NCBI GenBank assembly: GCA_016290135.1
Contig: JAEESW010000013.1
Location: 1-51,886, forward strand
Direction: 5' to 3'
Length of the DNA: 51,886 nt
Source: a bacterium
GTDB lineage: Bacteria; UBP6; UBA1177
The notes under the pieces: generated by a model
What the model saw: the letters and a program-made list of their open reading frames with translations, nothing else
Databases searched by the model: none
What the model was told of the DNA's origin: nothing
Translations under genes and position numbers: made by a program
Shown here: positions 15,457 to 23,114 of the stretch, in pieces
Position numbering within the stretch: the stretch's first letter is position 1
How the letters are laid out: the number at the start of each line of letters is the position of its first letter

Positions 15457-16430
15457 ACAATATGAAAGTTTCCCTCTCGCCGCATGAAAAGGGTCATTTT
15501 ACGACGAACAAGATCATGTGGCTCGTCTGCGCCGCACTTATCCCTTCCTTTATTTCGGCTCTTTACAATTTCGGAATAAGAGCTCTCGTCGTCGTCGCGG
15601 CTTCGCTTGTTTTCTGTGTCGGTATCGAATACCTGATCCAGAAGTTTTTGCTCAAAACAAAAGTCACGGTCTGCGACGGTTCTGCCGCAGTCACGGGGCT
15701 TCTTTTAGCTTTCAACATGCCGAGTTCGATCCCGCTCTGGCAGCTTTTCATCGGTGCTTTGGTCGCTATCGGCATCGCGAAAATGGCTTTCGGGGGACTG
15801 GGCAAAAACCCGTTCAATCCGGCACTTGTCGGCAGGGCTTTTCTCCTCATCAGCTTCCCCGTTTCGATGACGACCTGGCCGCAGCCCGGGATCACGCGCT
15901 TTGTCTGGAACGTTGATGCGATGACGGCAGCAACTCCGCTCGGAAACATCAAACTTCACGCTTTCAGCCAGCTTCCTGCTTACTGGGATCTTTTTATCGG
16001 TACTGTCGGCGGATCTCTTGGTGAGACAAGCGCGCTCGCGATACTTTTGGGCGGGCTCTTCCTTATCTACAAAAAGATAATTTCGTGGCATATCCCCTTC
16101 TTTTTCCTTGCTACGATATTTGTTTTCACCGGGATCGCATGGCTCGTTGATCCGGAACAGTTCGTCAATCCGCTCTACCACATTCTGGGCGGCGGCGTTA
16201 TGCTCGGAGCTTTCTTCATGCTCACCGACATGGTAACGAGCCCGATGAATCCGAAAGGTCAGATAGTTTTTGCGATAGGAGCAGGCATCATCTGCTCGTG
16301 CATCAGGCTCTGGGGCGCATATCCTGAAGGCTGCATGTTCTCGATCCTCATCATGAACGCGTTCGTTCCACTTATTGACAAATACATCAAGCCGAAAAGA
16401 TTCGGCAGCGAGGTCAACTATGGCGGATAA
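15453..16430 (+). CDS. rnfD: Rnf complex subunit D
   Basis: A 325-residue integral-membrane flavoprotein with about ten helices. DAMTAATPLG holds the Thr (about 161) expected to bind FMN through a phosphoester link. GKNPFNPALVGRAFLL and MLTDMVTSPMNPKGQ are family signatures. It forms part of the membrane ion path. GGAGG before the ATG lies inside the end of rnfC, giving tight coupling. Confidence 0.95.
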   Translation: MNNMKVSLSPHEKGHFTTNKIMWLVCAALIPSFISALYNFGIRALVVVAASLVFCVGIEYLIQKFLLKTKVTVCDGSAAVTGLLLAFNMPSSIPLWQLFIGALVAIGIAKMAFGGLGKNPFNPALVGRAFLLISFPVSMTTWPQPGITRFVWNVDAMTAATPLGNIKLHAFSQLPAYWDLFIGTVGGSLGETSALAILLGGLFLIYKKIISWHIPFFFLATIFVFTGIAWLVDPEQFVNPLYHILGGGVMLGAFFMLTDMVTSPMNPKGQIVFAIGAGIICSCIRLWGAYPEGCMFSILIMNAFVPLIDKYIKPKRFGSEVNYGG

Positions 16431-16980
16431 GAAAAAACTCGAAAGTTCATTCAAAAATATGCTCATCGTCCTTGCGGCGATATCGCTCGTAAGTGCGCTG
16501 GCAATAGGCTTCACCTACTCGAAAACGAAACCTGCGGCTGAAAAAGTCCAACTCGAAAAGTCGAAAAAGGCCCTCGAAGCTGTTCTTCCGGCGTTTGAAA
16601 AGCTGGGTGAAAAATACGAATCGAACGGCTGCACGCTCACTCCGGCATACAAAGGCGAAGAGCTTGTCGGAACGGCAGTCGAAGCAGTCTCGAAAAAGGG
16701 TTTTGGCGGCGATGTCCAGATCCTCGTCGGTTTTGACGCTGAGGGAAAGATCCACAACACGGCAGTCCTTTCGATCAAAGAGACTCCGGGGCTCGGCAGC
16801 AACATGACAAACCCGAAATTCAAGGATCAGGTGAACGGCAAAGACCCTGAAAACTTTAAACTTTCGGTCAAAAAAGACGGAGGCGACGTTGATGCGATAA
16901 CCGCAGCCACGATCTCCTCGAGAGCGTTCCTGGACGCCGTAAACACTGCGGTCGCCGCATACAAGAGCGGAAAGAAATAG
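16420..16980 (+). CDS. rnfG: Rnf complex subunit G
   Basis: A 186-residue protein with one N-terminal membrane anchor and an extracytoplasmic FMN-binding domain. The motif DAITAATISSRA (Thr about 164) is the site of covalent FMN attachment by the flavin transferase ApbE, and KETPGLGSNM is conserved. I start it at ATG 16420, behind CGAGG and overlapping rnfD by 11 nt; an upstream in-frame start at 16375 would add 15 residues lying wholly within rnfD. Confidence 0.93.
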   Translation: MADKKKLESSFKNMLIVLAAISLVSALAIGFTYSKTKPAAEKVQLEKSKKALEAVLPAFEKLGEKYESNGCTLTPAYKGEELVGTAVEAVSKKGFGGDVQILVGFDAEGKIHNTAVLSIKETPGLGSNMTNPKFKDQVNGKDPENFKLSVKKDGGDVDAITAATISSRAFLDAVNTAVAAYKSGKK

Positions 16981-16989
16981 GAGGCAGAA

Positions 16990-17586
16990 ATGAGTGCTTG
17001 GAAAGAATTTACAAAAGGTTTCATCAAGGAAAACCCCACTTTTGTTCTCCTTTTGGGTATGTGCCCGACCCTCGGAACGACGACAAGTTCGATCAACGGG
17101 CTCAGCATGGGGCTTGCAGCGACAGTCGTTCTCATTTGCTCTAACATCGTAATCTCACTGCTGAAAAACGTGATCCCCGACAAAGTCAGGATCCCCGGTT
17201 TCATCGTCGTAATCGCAAGTTTCGTAACGGTAGTAGACCTCGTCATGCAGGCATATCTTCCCGATCTTTACGAGACTCTGGGGCTTTTCATCCCGCTCAT
17301 CGTCGTAAACTGCATCATTTTGGGACGCGCTGAGGCTTTCGCTTCGAAAAACGGTGTCCTTCTTTCGGCAGCTGACGGCTTAGGCATCGGTCTCGGCTTC
17401 ACGATGTCGCTCACGATCTTGGGTTCGGTAAGAGAGATCTTGGGCAACGGCTCTGTTTTCGGATTCCAGTTCATCCCCGAAAACATTGACAAGATCCTTC
17501 TTTTCATCATGCCGCCCGGAGCTTTCATCGCGCTCGGCTTCCTGATCGCGTTCGTCAACCACATCAAAAACAGAAAAGCGGCATAG
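16990..17586 (+). CDS. rnfE: Rnf complex subunit E
   Basis: A 198-residue integral-membrane protein with six predicted helices, a sister of RnfA. GLFIPLIVVNCIILGRAEAF carries the conserved Cys (NC) that helps bind the [2Fe-2S] cluster at the RnfA/RnfE interface within the membrane. The opening KEFTKGFIKENPTFVLLLGMCP is typical. GGAGG precedes the ATG, 9 nt after rnfG. Confidence 0.95.
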   Translation: MSAWKEFTKGFIKENPTFVLLLGMCPTLGTTTSSINGLSMGLAATVVLICSNIVISLLKNVIPDKVRIPGFIVVIASFVTVVDLVMQAYLPDLYETLGLFIPLIVVNCIILGRAEAFASKNGVLLSAADGLGIGLGFTMSLTILGSVREILGNGSVFGFQFIPENIDKILLFIMPPGAFIALGFLIAFVNHIKNRKAA

Positions 17587-17595
17587 GAGGGGAAA

Positions 17596-18183
17596 ATGAC
17601 TGGATATATTCTTGTTTTCATAAGCGCGATACTTGTCAACAACATCGTTTTTGCGCAGTTTCTGGGAATCTGCCCCTTCCTCGGCGTTTCGAACAAAGTT
17701 TCGACCTCGGTCGGAATGGGCGCGGCCGTTCTTTTCGTCATGACTTTGGCGACGACAGTCACGTGGCTGCTTTACAACCTCGTACTGATCCCGCTCAATA
17801 TCGGTTTCATGCAGACAGTCGCATACATCCTTGTCATCGCTGCACTCGTGCAGATGGTCGAAATTATTCTGAAAAAAGTTTCGCAGCCGCTGTATCAGGC
17901 TCTCGGCGTATTCCTTCCTCTCATCACGACCAACTGCGCAGTTCTGGGTGTCGCGATCCTCGTAACTCAGAAAAACTATGACCTTCTTCAGAGCGTTGTT
18001 TACACAATCGCGACCGCTCTCGGCTTCTTCCTTGCCCTCGTAATTTTTGCCGGAATCAGGGAACGCCTTGAGCTTTACGAGATCCCCGAAGCGATGAAAG
18101 GCGCACCGATCGCGCTTGTCACCGCCGGCCTTCTTTCACTCGCATTCATGGGCTTCACCGGACTCATCTCGGTTCCGTGGTAG
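17596..18183 (+). CDS. rnfA: Rnf complex subunit A
   Basis: A 195-residue integral-membrane protein with six helices. It shows [18 protein letters not shown] and [15 protein letters not shown], with the conserved Cys pair that shares the membrane [2Fe-2S] cluster with RnfE. It ends in [14 protein letters not shown]. In clostridial-type operons rnfB follows rnfA, but here the next gene encodes a Cys-rich secreted protein. A diverged copy of the last 23 codons lies at 23115-23183, so this 3' end is probably a recombination boundary. Confidence 0.95.
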   Translation: MTGYILVFISAILVNNIVFAQFLGICPFLGVSNKVSTSVGMGAAVLFVMTLATTVTWLLYNLVLIPLNIGFMQTVAYILVIAALVQMVEIILKKVSQPLYQALGVFLPLITTNCAVLGVAILVTQKNYDLLQSVVYTIATALGFFLALVIFAGIRERLELYEIPEAMKGAPIALVTAGLLSLAFMGFTGLISVPW

Positions 18184-18195
18184 AATCAGCAACAA

Positions 18196-18218
18196 GTCTG
18201 AAAATATCTTCAGGCTTT
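18196..18218 (+). terminator. Weak terminator candidate after rnfA
   Basis: GTCTGAA-AATATC-TTCAGGC makes a 7-bp stem with one G-U pair, followed only by TTTAA. It is about 12 nt after the rnfA stop. Confidence 0.35.
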
Positions 18219-18259
18219 AACCCACAGAAACAAAAGCTGTAATTGAATCAGGAGGTTAT

Positions 18260-18787
18260 ATGAAAAAGACAGTTGTTTTAGCTGCCGTCTTTGCTGTTGC
18301 AACGGTTCTTTTTGCGGAAGAGAAAAGTGTTTCGTGTGAATCGGAACTCGGAAAGTGCTCTCTTACGCTGACTGACGGATCGATCCGTTCGGAGTGTGAA
18401 TGCCGGGACGGCGAAGGATATGTTTCTGATGAAAATGTCCAGCCTGAAACGACCTCTCTGAGCAACGAAACATGCATGGAGAAGATCGAAAAGCTCTGCA
18501 AAGATACGCGGATCCGTTGCCGGAATGAGGCAGGCAAGTGTACAGTAGCATACGGCGGCAACTATGCCTGCAGGTGTTACGGAGTCGGAGATTTAAAGAC
18601 CGGAAGCGGCACTTTCAGCGAAAACGGATGCGGCGCGGTTCTGGTGGAAGAGTGCGGAACCGAACCTGTCGAAGGCTGGGAAACCGACGACTCCGATTAT
18701 CCGGAGGTCGATGCAGCTGACGACAACACTTCCGACGGCGCTGGGGATGAAGGCAAATCCGGCGGATGTTCGATGCTTTTCATCTGA
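18260..18787 (+). CDS. Secreted Cys-rich protein with C-terminal GCSMLFI tail
   Basis: A 175-residue exported protein with a type I signal peptide (cut after LFA, about residue 20). Its mature core is Cys-rich and homologous to the protein at 5574-6425: both start with a Cys and a SELGxC motif, then share a CMEKIEKLC/CLAEIENIC helix, a GKC/GSC turn, and NGCGAVLVEECGT. After an acidic Asp/Glu linker it ends GKSGGCSMLFI. Function is unknown. AGGAGG precedes the ATG. It sits just past rnfA, inside the block bounded by the two rnfA 3' ends, and need not belong to the Rnf system. Confidence 0.85.
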   Translation: MKKTVVLAAVFAVATVLFAEEKSVSCESELGKCSLTLTDGSIRSECECRDGEGYVSDENVQPETTSLSNETCMEKIEKLCKDTRIRCRNEAGKCTVAYGGNYACRCYGVGDLKTGSGTFSENGCGAVLVEECGTEPVEGWETDDSDYPEVDAADDNTSDGAGDEGKSGGCSMLFI

Positions 18788-18789
18788 CT

Positions 18790-18981
18790 TCCGACATCAA
18801 AATGAGTAAGTGCGATACTGATTATGTGATCGCCATCGACACCGGCAGAATTGAGATAATCTTTGAAAATATTGAACAATAAATAGGACTTGCCGCATCT
18901 TCTAAACCCTGTGATAATTTTTACAAGACCGTTTTTCCTCTTGGAAATCAGACGGTTAAGATATAGATCTCTTTTTATCAT
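18790..18981 (-). pseudogene. Truncated ATPase gene, N-terminal fragment (DUF4143/AAA_14 type)
   Basis: Reading leftward from ATG 18981 (GGAG just upstream), about 62 residues match the N-terminus of large AAA_14/DUF4143 ATPases: LYLNRLISKRKNGL, the Walker A FRRCGKSYLLFN, and HIISIAL. Similarity is then lost at about 18800, and the frame continues antisense into the end of the Cys-rich gene. Intact members have about 400 residues, so this is a remnant. Its Walker A differs from the intact ATPase at 21816-23099, so it is not a simple copy of that gene. Confidence 0.7.
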
Positions 18982-19028
18982 CTCCATCTTCGAACTTTGT
19001 GCTTATAAGCGTGAACATTGCACTGAAT

Positions 19029-19304
19029 TTACTGCAAAATATCCTGAATTATAAGATTCAGATGAGCGCACTGCGTGTCCGTCAGGCCGGTCGTATCCAG
19101 CGAGCGGCGGTTGTCGCGCTCCAGCAGAAAATCGGTCGAAACACCGAACAAATCGGCAAGTTTAACAAGCATTTCGATTGACGGCATAATGTTGTTGTTT
19201 TCCCAGTTCGAGACTGCCTGTTTTGAAACATGAAGCCGAGTTGCAAGCTGCACCTGACTGAAATTGTGAGCCTCACGCAACTGCTTTACTCTGTCTCCGA
19301 ACAT
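19029..19304 (-). CDS. XRE family transcriptional regulator
   Basis: A 91-residue DNA-binding protein. Residues 4-60 form a Cro/CI helix-turn-helix: RVKQLREAHNFSQVQLATRL then HVSKQAVSNWENNNIMPSI. The last 30 residues (LTDTQCAHLNLIIQDILQ) may mediate dimerisation. GAGAGGTG precedes the ATG. It is transcribed away from the gene at 19481; the 15-bp palindrome and strong promoter between them suggest it controls that cluster, itself, or both. Confidence 0.88.
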   Translation of the reverse strand: MFGDRVKQLREAHNFSQVQLATRLHVSKQAVSNWENNNIMPSIEMLVKLADLFGVSTDFLLERDNRRSLDTTGLTDTQCAHLNLIIQDILQ

Positions 19305-19354
19305 GATTACACCTCTCTTCGCACATTAAACAAGTTAAAATAAGCAAAACAAAG

Positions 19355-19369
19355 GTATTTTAAAAATAC
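19355..19369. promoter_or_regulatory. Palindromic operator candidate
   Basis: GTATTTT-A-AAAATAC is a perfect 7-bp inverted repeat around one base, 16 nt upstream of the -35 box at 19386. Its place between the divergent XRE gene and that promoter suits an XRE operator, but AT-rich palindromes also arise by chance. Confidence 0.45.
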
Positions 19370-19385
19370 TAAAATATTTTTTTAC

Positions 19386-19414
19386 TTGACAAGTGACTAT
19401 CTTGGCAATACTAT
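19386..19414 (+). promoter_or_regulatory. Predicted strong promoter for the DUF1566-type gene cluster
   Basis: TTGACA at 19386-19391, a 17-nt spacer and TACTAT at 19409-19414, about 67 nt ahead of the start at 19481. Confidence 0.65.
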
Positions 19415-19480
19415 TGTTTTGTAATATTTGTTTTCAGTGTGAAAGCAAGGTATTTTTTTCATTGAAAAATGGAGATAAAA

Positions 19481-19834
19481 ATGGAAGAAAATTTTATTGA
19501 TTATGGCGATTACATAGAATTGCGTGTGCCTGTCGACGGCATCAAGATGATTACAAAAATCGCAGGTAAAATGTCTTGGAATACAGCTGAGGCTTCTTCT
19601 AAAAAATCTAAAATAGGTGGTCTTTCTGATTGGCGGCTTCCAACAAAAGAAGAACTCAAACATCTGTATCAAATTCGAGAAGTTTGTATCGGATTGGGTC
19701 TTTACGACACTTTTTGGTCTTCCTCAGCTGAAAACTGCCGCCCTGACTGCAGGTGGGTCGTAGGTTTTATTGAGAAAAACGATGAAGGTCCAAGCTGCGT
19801 TGATTCGGAACATTGTGTGTTTTTTGTAAGATAA
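19481..19834 (+). CDS. DUF1566 (Lcl C-terminal) domain protein
   Basis: A 117-residue protein without an evident signal peptide. The core MSWNTAEASSKKSKIGGLSD, then WRLPTKEELKHLYQIRE, is the DUF1566/Lcl signature, here with FWSSSAENCRPDCRW and a closing CVFFVR. Proteins with this fold are often extracellular and sometimes adhesive or phage-tail-like; molecular function is unknown. I start at ATG 19481 because GGAG (19470-19473) lies before it; ATG 19469 overlaps that site. The next two genes carry related motifs. Confidence 0.75.
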   Translation: MEENFIDYGDYIELRVPVDGIKMITKIAGKMSWNTAEASSKKSKIGGLSDWRLPTKEELKHLYQIREVCIGLGLYDTFWSSSAENCRPDCRWVVGFIEKNDEGPSCVDSEHCVFFVR

Positions 19835-19874
19835 AAGGTAAAATTTTAACGACTTATTTTTTTGGAGATTTGAC

Positions 19875-20189
19875 ATGAAAAAGCTTCTTTTGTTTTCTTT
19901 GATTATTTTTTGTTGTGTGAATTCGCTCTTTGCTTTGCGACATCCTCAGATTCCCGAGATTCCCATGTCATTTCAAGAAGCCACAAATTATTGTTATGCT
20001 ATCAACAAACGTTTGCCAAGCGCCGATGAACTGTTACGTATGGCCAAAAACATTGCTCGTGCTAATCTAAAATGTCCTCATGCTAGATTTATAACTTCTG
20101 ATGGCTTTGAAGTTTTTATGAGCCAAGATTGCAGAGGATATGTAAATGTGGCTTATACGCGCAAATATGATGTTATTTGCGTAGATTAA
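19875..20189 (+). CDS. Small secreted protein, probably a shortened DUF1566-like protein
   Basis: A 104-residue protein with a type I signal peptide (cut after SLFA, about residue 20). FQEATNYCYAINKRLPSADE resembles the first half of a DUF1566 domain (W-EA--YC--L-G-RLPT-DEL), but the usual WSSS core is missing. The end TRKYDVICVD is like the family's C-terminus. It may be a degenerate or compact member. TTGGAG precedes the ATG. It lies between two clearer members of the group. Confidence 0.6.
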   Translation: MKKLLLFSLIIFCCVNSLFALRHPQIPEIPMSFQEATNYCYAINKRLPSADELLRMAKNIARANLKCPHARFITSDGFEVFMSQDCRGYVNVAYTRKYDVICVD

Positions 20190-20197
20190 GGTGAATT

Positions 20198-20701
20198 ATG
20201 ATAAGGATTTTTGTAGTTTTTATGATTTGTTTCTTGAGTATCGCTTGTAGCGAGGGGCAGTCCACCAATGTACCCAAGAAAGCACCTGAGGATTTAGAAT
20301 GGTCAAATAATGCACCAAATATGGAATGGAAAGCTGCTGTAAAATATTGTAAAAATCTTCGAGAAGGCGGATACAAGGATTGGCGATTGCCAACAATCAG
20401 TGAACTCAGAATTTTATCAAACTGTCCGGCAACACGACCTGGTGGAGAGTGTGGTGTTACTGACAATTGTCTTACAGCACATTATAATTACAATAACTGC
20501 AGAAATGCTGCATGCGATGGTTGTGGTGTTGATCCAAGAGGAAATTCTACTTACCTCTGGTCTTCTTCCATAGTACCGGATAGTATAGACAAAACAGGTG
20601 CATGGGGTCTCAATTTAAGCAACGGACGGGTGGATGAAAATTACATTGGAAAAAGAGGAGATTTCATTAAGATAGAACACTCTTTTCGTTGTGTAAGATA
20701 A
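20198..20701 (+). CDS. DUF1566 domain lipoprotein
   Basis: A 167-residue lipoprotein with lipobox LSIAC (Cys about 17). The mature protein is one DUF1566/Lcl domain: MEWKAAVKYCKNLREGGYKD, WRLPTISELRILSNC, YLWSSSIVPD, WGLNLSNGRV and a closing HSFRCVR. Several cysteines in the middle (CGVTDNC, CRNAACDGCGVD) probably form disulfides. It starts 8 nt after the previous stop, so the three genes look like one operon under the promoter at 19386. Confidence 0.82.
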   Translation: MIRIFVVFMICFLSIACSEGQSTNVPKKAPEDLEWSNNAPNMEWKAAVKYCKNLREGGYKDWRLPTISELRILSNCPATRPGGECGVTDNCLTAHYNYNNCRNAACDGCGVDPRGNSTYLWSSSIVPDSIDKTGAWGLNLSNGRVDENYIGKRGDFIKIEHSFRCVR

Positions 20702-21015
20702 ACATCTCTCATGTATAATTAATAATCTAACCGTTGACCTTTTCACAAAATCACCAAATTTGCCGCTTTAACTGGCATGATCTGTTGAAAAATCCGATCT
20801 TAAACTCTCGGAAAAGCTTGCAACGGGATTTCCGGGGAATGGTTTTGAGGCGATAAAAGCATCTTTTTTGCACTTCACGAAAATTCATGTTTGCCGCAAA
20901 GTTAAACTTTTCTACTTGCTACAATCGAAAACTTGATTTTAAATTCTGATTATTTAAATAATGCATCTTAATTGTTCTTTGTTGAGATTAAATTGAGATT
21001 TTGAAGTAAAAAATG
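20702..21015. other. Non-coding AT-rich region before the toxin-antitoxin pair
   Basis: About 310 bp with no convincing gene, RNA or repeat. It is AT-rich with scattered stops in all frames and may contain decayed sequence. Confidence 0.5.
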
Positions 21016-21042
21016 TTGACAAAATAGGATAAATCCTATAAA
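21016..21042 (+). promoter_or_regulatory. Promoter and operator of the toxin-antitoxin operon
   Basis: TTGACA at 21016-21021 and TATAAA at 21037-21042 lie 15 nt apart. Between and over the -10 box is a perfect palindrome, ATAGGAT-AA-ATCCTAT (21024-21039). An inverted repeat at this place is the usual binding site by which HigA-type antitoxins repress their own operon. Confidence 0.65.
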
Positions 21043-21062
21043 ACAGTTTTTGGAGTGGTTCT

Positions 21063-21434
21063 GTGACAAGTTTTGAAGTTGAGTTTTATGAAAAAGAGAA
21101 CGGCAGCCAGCCGGCAAAGGAATTTCTTTTGTCACTTGATGTAAAAATGAGGGCTAAAATGGCGGACATGATTTCGATACTGCAGGATAACGGCTGCGAC
21201 TTACGGGAGCCTTATTCGAAATATCTGTCTGACGGGATTTTTGAATTGAGAGCCCGTGCCGAAACAAATATAATGCGTGTTTTCTATTTCTTTTATGTTG
21301 ACAGGCGGATCGTGCTGACTCACGGTTTTATCAAGAAAACGCAGAAAACTCCTGTCGCAGAAATAGAAAAAGCAAAAAGATACCGAGCCGATTACTTGCG
21401 TAGAAACGGAGATGAAAATGGGCGAAAAGTTTAA
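21063..21434 (+). CDS. RelE/HigB-type toxin (phage Gp49-like family)
   Basis: A 123-residue protein with the fold of HigB/Gp49-like mRNA interferases: FYEKENGSQPAKEFLLSL, then KMRAKMADMISILQDNGC, LREPYSKYLSDGIFELRA, RVFYFFYVDRRIVLTHGF, and KKTQKTP followed by a basic tail. Such toxins cut mRNA on the ribosome. The start is GTG 21063 with TTGGAGTGG before it. It comes before its antitoxin, the HigBA order, and the two overlap by 17 nt. Confidence 0.85.
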   Translation: MTSFEVEFYEKENGSQPAKEFLLSLDVKMRAKMADMISILQDNGCDLREPYSKYLSDGIFELRARAETNIMRVFYFFYVDRRIVLTHGFIKKTQKTPVAEIEKAKRYRADYLRRNGDENGRKV

Positions 21435-21705
21435 TGATTTTCTCAAAGAACAGCTGAAAGATCCCGAGTTTAAGGCTGAATACGAGCTGCTTCAGCCGGA
21501 ACACGCCGTGATTCAGGCAATCATTGATGCACGCAAACAGTCAGGGCTTACACAAAAAGAACTGTCAGAGCGCACCGGAATCGCGCAGGGTGACATAAGC
21601 AAAATTGAAAAAGGAAATGCAAATCCGTCTCTTAGAACTTTGCAGCGTCTGGCTATTGGGATGGGGATGAAACTCAAAATAGAATTTCTTCCGCAAAACA
21701 GCTGA
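21418..21705 (+). CDS. HigA-type antitoxin, XRE family
   Basis: A 95-residue protein. A Cro/CI helix-turn-helix occupies residues 33-88 (ARKQSGLTQKELSERTGIAQ, DISKIEKGNANPS). The N-terminal part should bind the toxin at 21063. I start it at the second of two close ATGs (21418) because CGGAG (21407-21411) is well spaced to it; ATG 21412 would add two residues. It probably represses from the palindrome at 21024-21039. Confidence 0.87.
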   Translation: MGEKFNDFLKEQLKDPEFKAEYELLQPEHAVIQAIIDARKQSGLTQKELSERTGIAQGDISKIEKGNANPSLRTLQRLAIGMGMKLKIEFLPQNS

Positions 21706-21749
21706 TCTTTTTTTTCAAAAACCACAAAATTCACCGTTTTAATAAAAAC

Positions 21750-21803
21750 TTGCAAAATAATGCATTGCAGTATATGCAAATTGTGTAAAATAGTGCATTG
21801 CAA
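21750..21803. repeat. Two direct repeats upstream of the ATPase gene
   Basis: A 21-base unit near 21750-21770 recurs at 21783-21803, 33 bases on. Each ends in AAAATA-TGCATTGCA. They lie just before the ATPase start and could be a regulator or recombination site. Confidence 0.5.
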
Positions 21804-21815
21804 GCGAGGCAAAAC

Positions 21816-23099
21816 ATGAAAATAAGGATACTTGAAGAGGTTTTGAGAGACCAGAAAGAGGATTTTCAACTCCTTATGAAAAAGAATTTTGTATCAAGGC
21901 GTGAAGAAGATCAGGTTGATCTTAACAGCCCTTTGGCACAGGTTGTCATCGGTGTCCGCCGCAGCGGAAAGTCAACGCTCTGCTGCAATGTCCTGAAAAA
22001 ATCGGGACTCAGTTTCGCCTATGTCAATTTTGATGATGAGCGGCTTTACGGTCTGAGCGGAGCGGAACTTAATGATGTTCTTTCTGTGCTTTATAAAATC
22101 TACGGTGATTTTGAATGTCTTTTTATTGATGAAATCCAGAATATTTCTGAATGGTTTCTTTTCGTTAACCGCCTTTTAAGGCGCGAAATGAAAATACTGA
22201 TCACCGGTTCAAATGCAAAACTTTTAAGCGGCGAACTCGCGACACATCTCACGGGGAGACACAATAAAATTGAACTTTTTCCTTTTTCATTCTCGGAATA
22301 CTGTGATTTATTCAATATCGACAAGGATTCCAAAACTACCAAAGAGATTGCTTTCCGGCGCGAGGCTTTTGATAACTATTTGAAAACAGGCGGTTTCCCC
22401 GAGCTCTTAAAATGCAGGGTCCCTAAAAACTATATTGACACTCTGATGAAAAATATCATCGAAACCGACATCCGGCAGCGCTACAGAATAAAATATACGT
22501 CAACTCTCTCGAAAATAGCGTGGCATCTGATGAATGTTGCGCCGACAGTTGTGAATTACTGCGATTTGCAGGATATTTTTGCCGTAAAGTCACTGCATAC
22601 TGTTGAAAATTACGCAGCGTATTGCAAAAATGCCTATATTTTCGCCGGGCTACAAAAATATTCGCCTAAAAGCAGGCAAAGAATTACTAACGAAAAATTT
22701 TACTGCATAGATGTTGCTATGATGAACGGCAGAGAAAATGCGTTCAGCGGCGAAAATTTAGGCTGGCGACTTGAAGATATTGTTTTTATTGAACTTCTAA
22801 GACGCTGTAAATCACAGATGCAGGATGTTTATTACTACAGCGACCGTTCGTGCGAAATAGATTTTGTCGTTTGCGAAAGGAACAAAGTTGTCTCTCTTTA
22901 TCAGGTGAGTTATGACATTTCGGCTGAAAAAACAAGAAAGAGAGAAATTTCAGCACTCTTGCAAGGTGCAAGGAAACTCAACTGTTCAGACCTGTATCTT
23001 ATTACTGACCATGAGTTTGGTGACATCGAGGCAAACGGCATCACAATAAAAATGCGTCCCGCATTTGACTGGGTTCTGGAATATACGCAAAACCGCTGA
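21816..23099 (+). CDS. ATP-binding protein, AAA_14/DUF4143 family
   Basis: A 427-residue ATPase. It shows Walker A in VIGVRRSGKSTLCCN (about residue 50), Walker B in CLFIDEIQNISEW (about 105), the sensor-like ILITGSNAKLLSGE, LTGRHNKIELFPFSFSEY, and a DUF4143 C-terminal part starting around YLKTGGFPELL. The end resembles a PD-(D/E)xK nuclease-like module (YYYSDRSCEIDFVV), common in this family. Function is unknown; members are frequent in accessory regions. Start at ATG 21816 behind GCGAGG; an in-frame TTG at 21798 lies in the direct repeat. The gene ends 15 bp before the rnfA 3'-end remnant. Confidence 0.88.
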   Translation: MKIRILEEVLRDQKEDFQLLMKKNFVSRREEDQVDLNSPLAQVVIGVRRSGKSTLCCNVLKKSGLSFAYVNFDDERLYGLSGAELNDVLSVLYKIYGDFECLFIDEIQNISEWFLFVNRLLRREMKILITGSNAKLLSGELATHLTGRHNKIELFPFSFSEYCDLFNIDKDSKTTKEIAFRREAFDNYLKTGGFPELLKCRVPKNYIDTLMKNIIETDIRQRYRIKYTSTLSKIAWHLMNVAPTVVNYCDLQDIFAVKSLHTVENYAAYCKNAYIFAGLQKYSPKSRQRITNEKFYCIDVAMMNGRENAFSGENLGWRLEDIVFIELLRRCKSQMQDVYYYSDRSCEIDFVVCERNKVVSLYQVSYDISAEKTRKREISALLQGARKLNCSDLYLITDHEFGDIEANGITIKMRPAFDWVLEYTQNR

Positions 23100-23114
23100 T
23101 GTAGTTCCTAATAA

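Noticed and set aside
18260-18787. Cys-rich gene as a stand-in for rnfB
   Set aside because: It has a signal peptide, no ferredoxin CxxCxxCxxxCP motifs, and clear kinship to the unrelated secreted protein at 5574.
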